From the NCBI GenBank assembly GCA_013043165.1, contig JABDOQ010000051.1, forward strand, positions 1 to 64,000: 64,000 bases of DNA, in the 5' to 3' direction. The notes under the pieces were generated by a model. The model saw nothing but the letters and a program-made list of their open reading frames with translations, did not search any database and was not told the DNA's origin. A program made the position numbers and the translations under genes. Within the stretch, counting starts at the first letter, position 1; the number at the start of each line of letters is the position of its first letter. Below are positions 34,051-44,933 of the stretch, piece after piece. The stretch comes from Woeseiaceae bacterium (GTDB lineage: Bacteria > Pseudomonadota > Gammaproteobacteria > Steroidobacterales > Woeseiaceae).

Positions 34051-36806
34051 TGGACAAATCTTACCAACCCGAAGACATCGAGCAGCGCATTTACGAGCGC
34101 TGGGAGAGAAACGGCTATTTTGCGCCGCAGGGCAACGGACAGCCTTACTGCATAATGATTCCGCCACCGAACGTGACGGGAACCCTGCATATGGGTCACG
34201 CGTTTCAGGATACGATCATGGATGCGCTGACGCGTTACCACCGTATGAAGGGTCATCGCACACTGTGGCAACCGGGCATGGACCACGCCGGCATAGCGAC
34301 ACAGATGGTGGTCGAGCGAATCCTGAACAACGAAGGCCTGTCCAAGCGCGATATCGGGCGCGAAAAATTCGTCGAGCGCGTCTGGCAGTGGAAAGAGGAA
34401 TCCGGCGGACAAATCGCCAACCAGACGCGCCGCCTGGGAGCTTCGGTCGACTGGAGTAACGACCGCTTCACCATGGATGACGGCTTGTCCAACGCCGTAC
34501 GCCGGGTTTTTGTTCAGCTGCACGACGAGGGACTGATCTACCGCGGCAAGCGGCTCGTCAACTGGGACCCGGTCCTGCACACAGCATTGTCGGATCTCGA
34601 AGTCTTGTCCGCGGACGAACAAAGTCACCTTTGGCATTTCCGCTACCCGCTCGAAACAGGCGACGGACATCTCGTCGTCGCAACGACGCGACCCGAGACC
34701 ATGCTCGGTGACAGCGCCGTCGCCGTACATCCTGACGACGAACGCTACAAGAAGTTGGTGGGTCAGAACATTATTCTGCCGATCGTCGGCCGACGCATTC
34801 CGATCATCGCCGACGATTACGTCGATCCTGAGTTTGGCACAGGTTGCGTAAAAATAACTCCCGCACACGACTTCAATGACTATGAAATCGGCAAACGACA
34901 TGACCTGCCGCTTTACAACATCCTGACCGACGATGCCTCACTGAACGATACCGTGCCGGATGCCTACAAAGCGATGAATCGGTTCGATGCACGAAAGCAG
35001 ATCGTTGCGGAGTTCCAGCAGCTGGGCCTGCTCGAGAAGATTGAGGACTACGTCGTCAAGACTCCCCGTGGCGACCGCTCGCACGCCGTTGTGGAGCCTT
35101 ACCTCACCGACCAGTGGTACGTGAAGATCGAACCCCTTGCCAGGCCCGCCATCGAGGCGGTTGAAACCGGAAAAATTCGTTTCGTACCCGAGAACTGGTC
35201 AAAAACCTACTTCGAATGGATGTACAACATCCAGGACTGGTGCATCAGCCGGCAGCTCTGGTGGGGACACCGCATTCCTGCGTGGTACGACGACGATGAA
35301 AACGTCTATGTTGGCTATTCGGAAGAGGACGTACGCAGTAAAAACAAACTCGGCGCCACTGTAACGCTGCGGCAGGATGAGGATGTCCTCGATACCTGGT
35401 TCTCCTCCGCGCTGTGGCCTTTCAGCACGCTGGGTTGGCCCGAGAAGACCGACAGGCTTGACGATTTTTATCCCGGTAATGTGCTCGTAACCGGTTTTGA
35501 CATCATCTTCTTCTGGGTTGCCCGCATGATCATGATGGGCATCAAGTTCATGGGCGATGTGCCTTTCCATGAAGTGTATATCCACGGCCTGATTCGCGCC
35601 GAGGATGGCCAGAAAATGTCAAAGTCGAAAGGCAATGTACTCGATCCGCTCGATCTTATCGACGGCGTCGATATCGCAGCTCTCGTCGAAAAACGTACCA
35701 GCGGCATGATGCAGGATCACCTGGCGCCCAAGATCGAAAAAGCGACACGAAAAGAATTTCCAGATGGAATCAACCAATACGGTGCCGATGCCTTGCGATT
35801 TACGTTCGCAGCTCTCGCAACCACAGGCCGCGACATTCGCTTCGACCTGGGCCGTATCGATGGCTACAAGAATTTCTGCAACAAGCTCTGGAACGCGGCG
35901 CGCTACGTTCTGATGAACACAGAAGCGCTTGATGATGGCGACGTCGAATTAAGCGCAGCTGATCGGTGGATCGTGGCGCGGTTCGATCAGACCGTCGCCG
36001 ATGTGCACGGTCACTTCGCGTCGTATCGGCTCGATCTTGCTGCACAGGTTCTGTATGAATTTACGTGGCACGAATTCTGTGACTGGTACCTCGAATTGTC
36101 CAAACCCGTGCTGCAGTCGGATCAGTCATCGGCTGCCCTGCAGCGCGGCACGCGCAGAACGCTGATAGAAGTGCTGGAGTCGTTACTGCGGCTGCTGCAT
36201 CCGCTGATGCCGTTTATTACCGAGGAGATTTGGCAGCAGGTCGCGCGGCGCGCGGGAATCGAGGGCGATACGATCATGCTGCGTCCCTACCCTGCCGCTA
36301 CCGGCGGCGAAATGGACAGCGAAGCCGTCGACGACATTGAGTGGGTCAAGCAGTTTATTCTCGGTATCCGTCAGATACGCGGAGAGATGGATATTTCACC
36401 AGGCAAGTTTCTGCCCGTAATATTGCAGAATACGAGTAGCGTCGATCGGCAGCGTGCCGATGCGCATGCTCTGTTGATACAGCGCGTGGGTCGCGTCGAG
36501 TCCGTAACGGTTCTTGCGGACGACGGCGAAGCACCGGCCGCAGCCACGGCCCTGCTCGGCGATTTGCGGCTGCTCGTGCCCATGAAAGGTGTCATCGACG
36601 TCGACGCCGAACGGGCCCGGCTCGAAAAGCAGATGGACAAGGTACGGGCCGATCTCAAACGCACGATCGGCAAACTCGGCAACGAAAAATTTGTGAACAA
36701 TGCGCCGGTCGAGGTGGTCGCACAGGAAAGAGAACGTTCAGCAGAGTTCGAAAAGACGATCGCTCAATTGACCGAACAACTCGTGAAGCTGCAGGAGCTC
36801 GCCTGA
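34050..36806 (+). CDS. valS: Valyl-tRNA synthetase
   Basis: Class I aminoacyl-tRNA synthetase. The 918-residue protein shows the HIGH motif in [15 protein letters not shown] (about residues 42-56), the CP1 editing domain ([19 protein letters not shown]), the [12 protein letters not shown] loop, the anticodon-binding domain, and a C-terminal coiled coil ([20 protein letters not shown]). The start is ATG 34050 overlapping the holC stop. The 118-bp gap after it contains no obvious terminator. Confidence 0.98.
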   Translation: MDKSYQPEDIEQRIYERWERNGYFAPQGNGQPYCIMIPPPNVTGTLHMGHAFQDTIMDALTRYHRMKGHRTLWQPGMDHAGIATQMVVERILNNEGLSKRDIGREKFVERVWQWKEESGGQIANQTRRLGASVDWSNDRFTMDDGLSNAVRRVFVQLHDEGLIYRGKRLVNWDPVLHTALSDLEVLSADEQSHLWHFRYPLETGDGHLVVATTRPETMLGDSAVAVHPDDERYKKLVGQNIILPIVGRRIPIIADDYVDPEFGTGCVKITPAHDFNDYEIGKRHDLPLYNILTDDASLNDTVPDAYKAMNRFDARKQIVAEFQQLGLLEKIEDYVVKTPRGDRSHAVVEPYLTDQWYVKIEPLARPAIEAVETGKIRFVPENWSKTYFEWMYNIQDWCISRQLWWGHRIPAWYDDDENVYVGYSEEDVRSKNKLGATVTLRQDEDVLDTWFSSALWPFSTLGWPEKTDRLDDFYPGNVLVTGFDIIFFWVARMIMMGIKFMGDVPFHEVYIHGLIRAEDGQKMSKSKGNVLDPLDLIDGVDIAALVEKRTSGMMQDHLAPKIEKATRKEFPDGINQYGADALRFTFAALATTGRDIRFDLGRIDGYKNFCNKLWNAARYVLMNTEALDDGDVELSAADRWIVARFDQTVADVHGHFASYRLDLAAQVLYEFTWHEFCDWYLELSKPVLQSDQSSAALQRGTRRTLIEVLESLLRLLHPLMPFITEEIWQQVARRAGIEGDTIMLRPYPAATGGEMDSEAVDDIEWVKQFILGIRQIRGEMDISPGKFLPVILQNTSSVDRQRADAHALLIQRVGRVESVTVLADDGEAPAAATALLGDLRLLVPMKGVIDVDAERARLEKQMDKVRADLKRTIGKLGNEKFVNNAPVEVVAQERERSAEFEKTIAQLTEQLVKLQELA

Positions 36807-36924
36807 TCGCACGGCTATTCTGAGCACTGCATCACACTCTGATCGGCGAGCCAGTGCAAAACGGCGTGTCTTGAGTGAACATGGCTGAATCAGGGTTTTT
36901 TCGGAAGATATTAAGGATCAAGAG

Positions 36925-37890
36925 ATGCAGCGCGGAAATATCGTGGAGAAATTGCATACCAGTGATGAGGCACAGCGTGCAGCCATTGAGCGCGCGCGTG
37001 CAGCGCTCGGCGGCATCATTCTTGGCAAGAATGAACAAATCACTTTGTCTCTGGCGTGCCTGCTCGCACGCGGACACCTGCTGATCGAGGACCTTCCGGG
37101 GCTCGGTAAAACAATGCTCGCGCAGTCACTGGCACGAGTACTGGGCCTGAGTTTTCAACGAATCCAGTTTACAAGCGATCTTTTGCCGGCCGATATCATC
37201 GGCGTATCGGTGTTCCGGCAGAACAGCGGCGAGTTCGAATTTCAGCCCGGACCGATATTTGCGCAACTGATTCTTGCCGACGAAGTCAACCGTGCGACGC
37301 CTAAAGCACAAAGTGCATTGCTGGAATCCATGGAGGAACAGCAGGTTTCCGTCGACGGCACGACGCGCGCATTACCCGAGCCCTTCTTCGTTGTTGCAAC
37401 ACAGAATCCGGGCGACCAGATCGGTACCTTTCCGCTCCCCGAGTCGCAGCTCGATCGCTTCCTGATGCGTATTCAAATGGGCTATCCCAATGAGGACAGC
37501 GAACGCGAATTGCTGGCCGGAGACGACCGGCGTTTGATGCTGAAGGACACCAAGGCCGTCGCGAGCACTGAGATGCTGCTCGCATTGCAGCAATCGGTGG
37601 CGGCCGTGCATGTCAGCGACGCGCTGATCGACTACATCCAGGCGCTCGTGCGCCATACCCGGGAATCGGCCGACATAGAAATCGGTTTATCGCCCCGCGG
37701 CGCCCAGGCGCTTGTTGCGGCGTCAAAAGCCTTCGCGTTCGTTGAGGATCATTCGGGCGCATACCCGGATGACGTTCAGGCTGTGTTTACGGCGATATCC
37801 GGCCATCGACTCAAACCAGCCGGCGGCACGCGATTCCGCAGTCCAGCCGAACTTTGCCAGCATGTCCTCGATTCCGTGGCCATTCCCTAG
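36925..37890 (+). CDS. MoxR-family AAA+ ATPase
   Basis: 321-residue AAA+ chaperone-like ATPase, thought to act on partner proteins such as DUF58/VWA proteins. Walker A is DLPGLGKTMLA (about residues 57-67), Walker B LILADEVNRA, sensor 1 VVATQNP, with the MoxR-typical LPEPFFVVATQNPGDQIGTF run. AAGGA precedes ATG 36925. Its 3' end overlaps the DUF58 gene by 29 bases. This MoxR/DUF58/transglutaminase set is a widespread conserved operon. Confidence 0.94.
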   Translation: MQRGNIVEKLHTSDEAQRAAIERARAALGGIILGKNEQITLSLACLLARGHLLIEDLPGLGKTMLAQSLARVLGLSFQRIQFTSDLLPADIIGVSVFRQNSGEFEFQPGPIFAQLILADEVNRATPKAQSALLESMEEQQVSVDGTTRALPEPFFVVATQNPGDQIGTFPLPESQLDRFLMRIQMGYPNEDSERELLAGDDRRLMLKDTKAVASTEMLLALQQSVAAVHVSDALIDYIQALVRHTRESADIEIGLSPRGAQALVAASKAFAFVEDHSGAYPDDVQAVFTAISGHRLKPAGGTRFRSPAELCQHVLDSVAIP

Positions 37891-38872
37891 CCCGGGCGGA
37901 TTGTTAAGCGCTCTCCGCAACGCTGCCGTCGCTCGCGTCGGGCGCTGGGCCCGCAAGCGTCAGGGTGCAGATCCGGCTAGCACACGGCTGCGGCCCGGCC
38001 GCGTCTATATTTTGCCGACTGGCGTTGGCATCGTTTTCGGCATCATGACATTTGCGATGTTGTTGGGCTCGATGAACTACAACAACAACCTGTCCTTCGT
38101 CCTGACCTTCGTCCTGATCGGCATCGGCTTCGTCTCGATGCACCAGTGTCAGCGAAATCTCGTCGGTCTCGAATTGGCCTTCGCTGGCACAGAACCTGTA
38201 TTCGCCGGTCAGACCATGCGCTTTGGTATCGCCGTCACCAACCATTCAAAGAATGCCCGGCACGGAATTCGCCTGTACAGGCGTGGAATTGAGAGTGATA
38301 TCCAGGACCTGCAGCCCGGAGAAAGCAAGGTGTTCATCCTCGCTGTTGCCACCGAGCAGCGCGGCTGGATAACGCTGGACCGCTTTGGCGTTCGCACCCT
38401 GTTCCCGTTCGAGTTGTTTCGATCCTGGGCATGGCTGCACATGGACATCAGCGCCCTCGTTTTTCCCCGACCGGCGGAGCGCCCTCCCGAGCCGCCGCCA
38501 ACAATGGTCGCGCACGGCCATCGGCAGCATGATGCGCGCGGAGAGGAAGATTTCGCCGGCCTGCGCAAATACCACGAAGGCGATTCACCGCGGCACGTCG
38601 CGTGGAAAGCGTACGCCCGCAGCGGCCAGCTGCTATCCAAGCAGTTTGCCGGGGCGGATACGAGCAGCCAGTGGTTCAATTTCGACGACATCGCCGTCGC
38701 TGACGTCGAGCAGCGGCTGTCCATACTAACCCGCTGGGTAGTTGATGCCGACCGCACGCGCGAAGACTACGGTCTGCGTCTGCCCGGCGCGGAATTCGAG
38801 CCGGCACACGGCGAGGCGCATCGACGAGCATGCCTCGAGGCGCTCGCGTTGTTCGAGAGAAGCACATCATGA
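37862..38872 (+). CDS. DUF58 domain protein
   Basis: 336-residue membrane protein with two adjacent hydrophobic helices (about residues 54-90, ILPTGVGIVFGIMTFAMLLG then FVLTFVLIGIGFVSM) and a C-terminal DUF58/VWA-like domain. The signature GEEDFAGLRKYHEGDSPRHV then AWKAYARSGQLLSKQF is complete. Start ATG 37862 lies inside the moxR gene; upstream frame to 37712 has no family match. It is predicted to work with the MoxR ATPase. Confidence 0.9.
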   Translation: MSSIPWPFPSPGGLLSALRNAAVARVGRWARKRQGADPASTRLRPGRVYILPTGVGIVFGIMTFAMLLGSMNYNNNLSFVLTFVLIGIGFVSMHQCQRNLVGLELAFAGTEPVFAGQTMRFGIAVTNHSKNARHGIRLYRRGIESDIQDLQPGESKVFILAVATEQRGWITLDRFGVRTLFPFELFRSWAWLHMDISALVFPRPAERPPEPPPTMVAHGHRQHDARGEEDFAGLRKYHEGDSPRHVAWKAYARSGQLLSKQFAGADTSSQWFNFDDIAVADVEQRLSILTRWVVDADRTREDYGLRLPGAEFEPAHGEAHRRACLEALALFERSTS

Positions 38873-40827
38873 TGACGCGGCCGCGCGGAACCGACGGATC
38901 GCTATTGTCCAGCCTGCCATGGACAATGACTGCACTGGCGGTCTCGATTGTGCCGCACCTGCCCTACTTGCCGATCTGGATAAGCATCGCTTTGTTCGGC
39001 TGCATGATCTGGCGTTACGCGATCGAAAAGCGTCGTCGCTCACTGCCCTCTGCGTGGTTCCGTGCACTACTCGCGCTCGCCTGCTTCCTCGGAGTACTAC
39101 AAACCTATTCGACTGTCAGCGGTGTCGGGCCTGGCTCCGCCTTGCTTGCCATCATGGCAGCTTTGAAGCTCCTGGAGACGCGCAAGCGACGCGATCAGTT
39201 CGTGCTGTTGTTCATATCAATTTTCCTTGTCATGTCCGCGCTGCTGCGGGAACAGTATCTGTGGTCACTGCCCTACCTCGTCGTTAGCATCATCGTAATA
39301 ATGACCGCCTGGCTGCGGATGTCGGCCGCCCACTATGAGACTGCAAGACAGAGCTTTTTGACCGGCGGCCGACTGCTTCTGTATGCGGCACCGCTCGCCG
39401 TCGCGATGTGGATTTTCTTCCCGCGCATCGCCGTACCGTTCTGGGCTGTGCCTATGGACACGGGCACCGCAACTACGGGCATCAGTGATTCCATGAGCCC
39501 TGGTGATGTAAGCAAGTTGTCGCGTTCCGATGCAGTTGCATTTCGCGTCAAATTTGACGGACCGACTCCTGCCGCTCGGGACCGCTATTGGCGCGGCCTC
39601 GTGCTGACGGTGTTCAATGGCCGGACCTGGTCAATGAATGATCCCTATGAAGGTGCGCGCGTCCATGAGATCGTGTCCGGCCAGGGTGATCCGATCAAGT
39701 ATCAAATCACGCTCGAAGCTACCCGTCAGCCCTACGTTTTCGCACTCGACATGCCGTGGTCCTGGACACTGGAGCGGACGTTTATGGGTCCGCAGCAGCA
39801 GCTCGTGAACGCCCGGCCGATTGATCAGCGCGTTGCTTACGAAGCGGTTTCCTATACGACGTTCAGCACAGATGCCAATCTTGGCGATTACGCGCGCTCC
39901 TGGTACCAGCGCTTGCCGGATGCCAGCAACCCGAGAACGCGGCGTCTTGCCCAGGAAATGCGCAACGCGGCAAAGTCAGACAAGGCATACATTGAAAGCG
40001 TCCTTCGAAAGTTCAATACGGAAGAGTATTTCTACACCCTGGAGCCGCCCCCACTCGGTAATAATTCGGTCGACCGATTTCTGTTCGATACCCGGCGCGG
40101 ATTTTGCGAGCACTACGCGTCGGCCTTTGCCGTGATGATGCGTGCCGCCGACATTCCGGCACGCATTGTGCTTGGTTACCAGGGCGGCGAAATCAATTCG
40201 ATGGCTGGCCACCTGATCGTGCGCCAGTCCGATGCTCACGCCTGGAACGAAATCTGGCTCGAAGAGCACGGCTGGTATCGCGTCGATCCTACCGCCGCCG
40301 TTGCGCCTGGTCGCATCGACCTGGGCGCAAGTGATGCAGCTTTCCAGGGTGTCGGCGAGGCCTGGGGGTTGTCCGCACCGTCGCAAATTCTTCACCGACT
40401 CTCAATGACGATTGATGCGCTCGACGCGAAATGGAACGACTGGGTGCTGGGCTACGGTCCCGACAAGCAAGACGAATTTATGCAACGGCTGGGCATGCAT
40501 GACCCCAACTGGCAGAAGATGATGCTCACAATGATCGGACTGATCCTCGGTTTGATTGGACTCATCAGCTTGTTGCTGGCGCTGCGCTACAGGCCCCCGG
40601 CAAAAGACCCGGCGGCCATACTTTTTAAGCGTTTTGTCAGGAAAACCGGTCTCGAACCCGGTATCGGTGAGACGGCGGAAAGTTTTTCCCGTCGGGCGAT
40701 GCAAACCGGCACGCTGCCGGCTGACACCGTAAGGTCGGTCACAACCGCGTACCATGACGCACGCTACGGCCCTGCTGACGAATCCGCTATCGCGCGCCTG
40801 AAACGCGCGGTCGGGACTATTGGGTAG
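38869..40827 (+). CDS. TgpA-like transglutaminase-domain membrane protein
   Basis: 652-residue protein with about six N-terminal membrane helices (DUF3488), a large periplasmic transglutaminase-like core, and a C-terminal helix plus DUF4129-like tail. The catalytic triad is visible: Cys413 in RRGFCEHYASAF, His457 in DAHAWNEIW and Asp473 in YRVDPTAAV. P. aeruginosa TgpA of this type is essential. The ATG overlaps the DUF58 stop (ATGATGA), so the three-gene operon is tightly coupled. Its end overlaps the convergent MFS gene by 11 bp. Confidence 0.93.
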   Translation: MMTRPRGTDGSLLSSLPWTMTALAVSIVPHLPYLPIWISIALFGCMIWRYAIEKRRRSLPSAWFRALLALACFLGVLQTYSTVSGVGPGSALLAIMAALKLLETRKRRDQFVLLFISIFLVMSALLREQYLWSLPYLVVSIIVIMTAWLRMSAAHYETARQSFLTGGRLLLYAAPLAVAMWIFFPRIAVPFWAVPMDTGTATTGISDSMSPGDVSKLSRSDAVAFRVKFDGPTPAARDRYWRGLVLTVFNGRTWSMNDPYEGARVHEIVSGQGDPIKYQITLEATRQPYVFALDMPWSWTLERTFMGPQQQLVNARPIDQRVAYEAVSYTTFSTDANLGDYARSWYQRLPDASNPRTRRLAQEMRNAAKSDKAYIESVLRKFNTEEYFYTLEPPPLGNNSVDRFLFDTRRGFCEHYASAFAVMMRAADIPARIVLGYQGGEINSMAGHLIVRQSDAHAWNEIWLEEHGWYRVDPTAAVAPGRIDLGASDAAFQGVGEAWGLSAPSQILHRLSMTIDALDAKWNDWVLGYGPDKQDEFMQRLGMHDPNWQKMMLTMIGLILGLIGLISLLLALRYRPPAKDPAAILFKRFVRKTGLEPGIGETAESFSRRAMQTGTLPADTVRSVTTAYHDARYGPADESAIARLKRAVGTIG

Positions 40828-42085
40828 CCGTATCCGGTGCTTGAGTCTGTACGAGGGCGAGTAACAGCGCGCCGGCAAGAAAAAGTGGCATCAGCGTAAG
40901 CAGAACCCATTTCGGATCATCGGACAGCATCGCAGCGGTGGCAACCATTGCAGGCCCCAGCACGTGGGCAAACTTCGTGACCATGTTATAAAAACCGAAA
41001 AACTCGCCGGGCTGTTCGGGCGGGATCAGTGATGCATAAAGGGACCGGCTCAAACCCTGCACGCCACCTTGCACCGTGCCGATAACGATCGCCATGATGT
41101 AAAACTGTCTAACGTCACTCATAGACATTGCCCACGCAGACATGCCGATATACACGAGCAATGCGAAATAGATTCCCGATTTCGGGCCAAAACGATGGGC
41201 AACAAAACCATACAGCAGCGTCGCGGGAAAGCCGATAAAGTTCGTTATGAGCAAAGCCATAACCAGGTCCTTGTCATCGAAACCCAGTCGCTGACCGTAA
41301 TTGACCGCCATGAAAATCACAGTGAATACGCCACCGATATACAACCAGTAGCCGGTGAGAAATACGACGACATTCCGATACTGGCCGACTTTATGTACCG
41401 TCGCTCTGAGTTCGGCGTACGCTGCTCGAATTGCACCGCTGCTGACTTCGAGCGGGCTGTGACGCTCCGGAACGAAATACAGCAACGGTATGAGAAACAC
41501 TACCCACCACGCACCCACCGAGATAAACGCGAAGCTGAATACCGCCGACGTGTCGGCAAAGCCGAAGGTCGCGGGTGACGACAGCATCCAAAGATGTAAT
41601 GCAAGCAGTACTGCGCCACCAAGATAGCCGAGCGAAAAGCCCAGGGTCGATACGAAGCTGTAGTAGCGGGGCTCGCAAACATCGATCAGCAGCGAATCGT
41701 AGAACACGACCGAACTGTAGTAGCCGATCGATGCCAACAGGTAGACGCCGAGCGCGAGCGGCCATTCTCCCTTGCCGACCAGCCCCAATGCCGCTGTCAT
41801 TGTCGCGCCGATGATAGCGAGCACAAACAGAAAACGCTTTCGGTATCCGCCCGCGTCGGCGATCGTGCCAAACAACGGCGCGGTAACGCAGACAATTGCG
41901 CTGGCGGCGAAGGTTATCCACCCCAGCCGCGCCGTAACGGCCGAGCCATCATCACCGATGCTCCAGTAGTTGCCGAGAACCAGTGGAAAAAGTACGGCCA
42001 GAACACTGAGGGCGAACGCCGAGTTCGCCCAGTCGTAGAGCGCCCAACCGATGACTTTTCTATTGAAAACAGGGAATATCGACAA
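40817..42085 (-). CDS. MFS transporter, Atg22/UMF1-like
   Basis: About 422-residue, 12-helix major-facilitator protein. The first helix motif GWALYDWANSAFALSV, the loop GTIADAGGYRKRFL, and GTVQGGVQGLSRSLYASLIPP in the second half match the UMF1/Atg22-like MFS family. The start is uncertain: TTG 42085 gives a normal family N-terminus, while TTG 42154 would overlap prfC by 40 bases. Substrate unknown; amino-acid or nucleobase export is a guess from relatives. Confidence 0.85.
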   Translation of the reverse strand: MSIFPVFNRKVIGWALYDWANSAFALSVLAVLFPLVLGNYWSIGDDGSAVTARLGWITFAASAIVCVTAPLFGTIADAGGYRKRFLFVLAIIGATMTAALGLVGKGEWPLALGVYLLASIGYYSSVVFYDSLLIDVCEPRYYSFVSTLGFSLGYLGGAVLLALHLWMLSSPATFGFADTSAVFSFAFISVGAWWVVFLIPLLYFVPERHSPLEVSSGAIRAAYAELRATVHKVGQYRNVVVFLTGYWLYIGGVFTVIFMAVNYGQRLGFDDKDLVMALLITNFIGFPATLLYGFVAHRFGPKSGIYFALLVYIGMSAWAMSMSDVRQFYIMAIVIGTVQGGVQGLSRSLYASLIPPEQPGEFFGFYNMVTKFAHVLGPAMVATAAMLSDDPKWVLLTLMPLFLAGALLLALVQTQAPDTATQ

Positions 42086-42114
42086 ACTCTCGTCTCGGCT
42101 CCAGGGCCTGGAAA

Positions 42115-43695
42115 TCAGTGCTCTCGGGTCTTTCGGAACGCAATTTCGGGCCAACGCTCCTCGGTCAGGCTCAGGTTGACCCTGGTTGGGGCAATGTAGA
42201 CCAGACTGCCGCCGTGATCCAGCGCCAGGTTATCGTGGGCCTTGCGCTCGAAGTCGGACAGCATCTTCGCGTCATCGCATTCGACCCAGCGAGCCGTAGC
42301 AACATTAATCGTATCGAAGTGGCACTCAACGTTGTATTCATCGCGAAGACGATGGGCCACAACCTCAAATTGCAGCGGACCGACGGCCCCGAGAATCAGG
42401 TCGTTATTGCGCAGCGGCTTGAACAATTGTGTTGCACCCTCCTCGCACAGTTGTGCGAGACCTTTTTGCAGGGCTTTGAGTCGCAGCGGGTCTTTTAACA
42501 CGGCGCGTCGAAAAATCTCGGGCGCGAAATTGGGAATCCCGGTAAAGCGAATGTCTTCGCCTTCCGAAAAACTGTCGCCAATGTTGATTGTGCCGTGGTT
42601 GTGAAGGCCGATGATGTCACCGGCGTAGGCGGTCTCCGCATGCTGTCGGTCTGCCGCCATGAACGTTATGGCATCGGGTATTTTCATTTCTTTGCCCGAC
42701 CGCACATGCAGGGCACGAATCCCCTTACGGTATTCGCCCGAGCAGATGCGCATGAATGCAATGCGATCGCGATGACCCGGATCCATATTCGCCTGAATCT
42801 TGAAGACGAAACCGGTCAGCTTGTCTTCCATTGGGCTGACGTCGCGTTGCTCGCTCGCGCGCACCAGCGGCGCGGGCGCGTGAGTCACGAATTCATCCAG
42901 CAGTTCCTTAACGCCAAAATTCGATATGGCCGAGCCGAAAAATACCGGCGTCTGCCGCGCAGCGAGGTACTCATCCAGCGAAAATTTCGGGCAAGCGCCT
43001 TGCACAAGTTCTATTTCCTCGCGAAAGTGTTTGGCAACGTCACCCAGAACATCCGTTGCCTCATCGGAATGAAGGCCATCGATCATCCGTATTTCACCGG
43101 CTTTTTGGCGTCCGACCCGGTTGTAAAGGTAGATCTTGTCCTCCAGCAGGTGATACACACCTTTCAGTGCCCGGCCCATGCCGATCGGCCATGTAATCGG
43201 CGCGCACTCGATCTCGAGTACCGATTCGATTTCATCGAGCAGCTCGATCGGCTCACGTCCGTCACGGTCAAGCTTGTTAATGAAAGTCATTATCGGCGTG
43301 TCACGCAGCCGGCAAACCTCCATTAGTTTGATAGTTCGCTGCTCTACGCCTTTTGCGCAGTCGATAACCATGAGCGCTGAATCAACCGCGGTTAACGTAC
43401 GGTAGGTATCTTCCGAAAAATCCTCGTGACCTGGCGTATCGAGCAGGTTGACGACATAGTCCTTGTACGGGAACTGCATGACCGACGACGTTACCGAGAT
43501 ACCGCGCTGCTGCTCCAGTGCCATCCAGTCGGACGTCGCGTGACGACTCGCTTTCCGGCCCTTGACGGTACCGGCAAGCTGAATTGCGCCACCGTAAAGC
43601 AACAGCTTTTCTGTGAGCGTCGTTTTGCCGGCGTCCGGGTGCGAAATAATCGCGAACGTGCGCCGTTTGCGGACTTGTTGTTCTATTTTTGACAT
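42115..43695 (-). CDS. prfC: Peptide chain release factor 3
   Basis: Translational GTPase that recycles RF1/RF2 from the ribosome. The 526-residue protein has G1 [15 protein letters not shown] (about residues 17-31), switch [19 protein letters not shown]4 [12 protein letters not shown], and the RF3-specific C-terminal domain. Length is normal. It is followed downstream by the MFS gene and preceded by rimI (9 bp). Confidence 0.98.
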   Translation of the reverse strand: MSKIEQQVRKRRTFAIISHPDAGKTTLTEKLLLYGGAIQLAGTVKGRKASRHATSDWMALEQQRGISVTSSVMQFPYKDYVVNLLDTPGHEDFSEDTYRTLTAVDSALMVIDCAKGVEQRTIKLMEVCRLRDTPIMTFINKLDRDGREPIELLDEIESVLEIECAPITWPIGMGRALKGVYHLLEDKIYLYNRVGRQKAGEIRMIDGLHSDEATDVLGDVAKHFREEIELVQGACPKFSLDEYLAARQTPVFFGSAISNFGVKELLDEFVTHAPAPLVRASEQRDVSPMEDKLTGFVFKIQANMDPGHRDRIAFMRICSGEYRKGIRALHVRSGKEMKIPDAITFMAADRQHAETAYAGDIIGLHNHGTINIGDSFSEGEDIRFTGIPNFAPEIFRRAVLKDPLRLKALQKGLAQLCEEGATQLFKPLRNNDLILGAVGPLQFEVVAHRLRDEYNVECHFDTINVATARWVECDDAKMLSDFERKAHDNLALDHGGSLVYIAPTRVNLSLTEERWPEIAFRKTREH

Positions 43696-43704
43696 TGAAT
43701 GGGC

Positions 43705-44181
43705 TCAGTCTTCGATGACAAGCTTCTTGGCGAGCACGGCCGCATCCTCGCGACCTTTGTGAGACTGATAGTAGGCCGGGCGATTGGCAACCTGATAAAA
43801 GCCCTTCTTGCGATACAGCGCCAACGCCATCTCGTTGGACGGCCGAACTTCGAGAAATACCTCGCGCACGGACGCCGTTCGAGCTCGAAAAAGTATCTCA
43901 TCGAGCAGGCGCTCGCCATACCCCAGTGAACGAAACTCGGGATCGACGCAAAGATTGAGAATGTGCGCTTCTCCGGCAGCAACCGAAAGGATGCCATAGC
44001 CCGCTACCCGTTCCTGACGAATCAGTACAATGCTGCGATACCCGGCGAGCAGACAGTCCCGGAACACGCCATGACTCCACGGGAACTCATAGCTGCGGCG
44101 CTCGATATCGGACACCATTTTGAGATCACCATGCTGCATGTCCCGGATCGTGGTCGGTGGCTCTGCCAACGGCGTACTCAA
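43705..44181 (-). CDS. rimI: Ribosomal protein S18-alanine N-acetyltransferase
   Basis: GNAT acetyltransferase for the N-terminus of S18. It has 158 residues, with acetyl-CoA-binding NLCVDPEFRSLGYGERLL (about residues 78-95) and C-terminal LEVRPSNEMALALYRKKGF typical of RimI. The start chosen is TTG 44181, overlapping the stop of the upstream uracil-DNA glycosylase gene (TTGA), eight bases after GGCGGAG. The longer frame to 44229 adds residues not found in the family. E. coli also has rimI close to prfC. Confidence 0.93.
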   Translation of the reverse strand: MSTPLAEPPTTIRDMQHGDLKMVSDIERRSYEFPWSHGVFRDCLLAGYRSIVLIRQERVAGYGILSVAAGEAHILNLCVDPEFRSLGYGERLLDEILFRARTASVREVFLEVRPSNEMALALYRKKGFYQVANRPAYYQSHKGREDAAVLAKKLVIED

Positions 44182-44849
44182 GCGTCGTACTCCGCCGCGA
44201 GCCGGGTGGCGAGGCAAAGGTCGCTCCACGATTTGGCTTTTTGCGAGGGACTTCGCAGCAGGTAGGCCGGATGATAGGTGACAACCAGCGGAATTCCGCC
44301 GAAGTCGTGCGGCCGGCCTCTCATTCGCCCGACAGTTTCGCCGCTGCCGAGCAGGTTTTGCGCCGCGATTTTGCCGACCGCGAGGATGATCTTCGGCTGC
44401 ACCAACTCAATTTGCCGCTCCAGGTACTGACGACACGCAGCGGCCTCCTCGGGCTTGGGATCGCGGTTATTTGGCGGCCGACATTTGAGAATGTTGGCGA
44501 TGAAAACGCTGTCCCTGCTTTGCCCGATGGCGCGCAGCATCTCGTCGAGCAGCGTACCGGCTCGACCAACGAATGGCTCGCCACGACGATCCTCTTCGGC
44601 GCCGGGCGCCTCGCCGATGATCAGCCAGTCGGCATTCGGACTTCCGACACCAAAAACCGTGTTTGTGCGGCTTTTCGCCAACTCACAGCGAGTGCAATGG
44701 GTGACGCATTCGCGCAGCTCTGTCCAGTCCATGCCTCCGGGCGATTCGACCGCTGCCGACGCCTCTGCCCCGGCAGCATCCCTGGGCAACCAGACGTCGA
44801 TGCCCATAGCCTGAAGATAGGCGCGTCGTTGATGTTCAGGGTGCATCAT
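44178..44849 (-). CDS. Family 4-type uracil-DNA glycosylase
   Basis: Base-excision repair enzyme removing uracil from DNA. Signatures are the Fe-S cysteines starting at [11 protein letters not shown] (about residues 52-62), uracil pocket [33 protein letters not shown] (third cysteine), and [12 protein letters not shown] with the catalytic-loop His. A low-complexity linker separates an N-terminal extension ([20 protein letters not shown]). The start is ATG 44849; TTG 44855 and ATG 44846 are alternatives. Confidence 0.93.
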   Translation of the reverse strand: MMHPEHQRRAYLQAMGIDVWLPRDAAGAEASAAVESPGGMDWTELRECVTHCTRCELAKSRTNTVFGVGSPNADWLIIGEAPGAEEDRRGEPFVGRAGTLLDEMLRAIGQSRDSVFIANILKCRPPNNRDPKPEEAAACRQYLERQIELVQPKIILAVGKIAAQNLLGSGETVGRMRGRPHDFGGIPLVVTYHPAYLLRSPSQKAKSWSDLCLATRLAAEYDA

Positions 44850-44933
44850 GGGCAAAGTCGGTCTGTGGAGCTTCGGCTGGAGACAGGCCGTAGTTTGCCA
44901 TGGCCAACCGCGCTTTACACGGGACGCACTGAT

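Noticed and set aside
34047-34901. 284-codon frame antisense to valS
   Set aside because: Shadow of valS codon bias; no recognizable domain.
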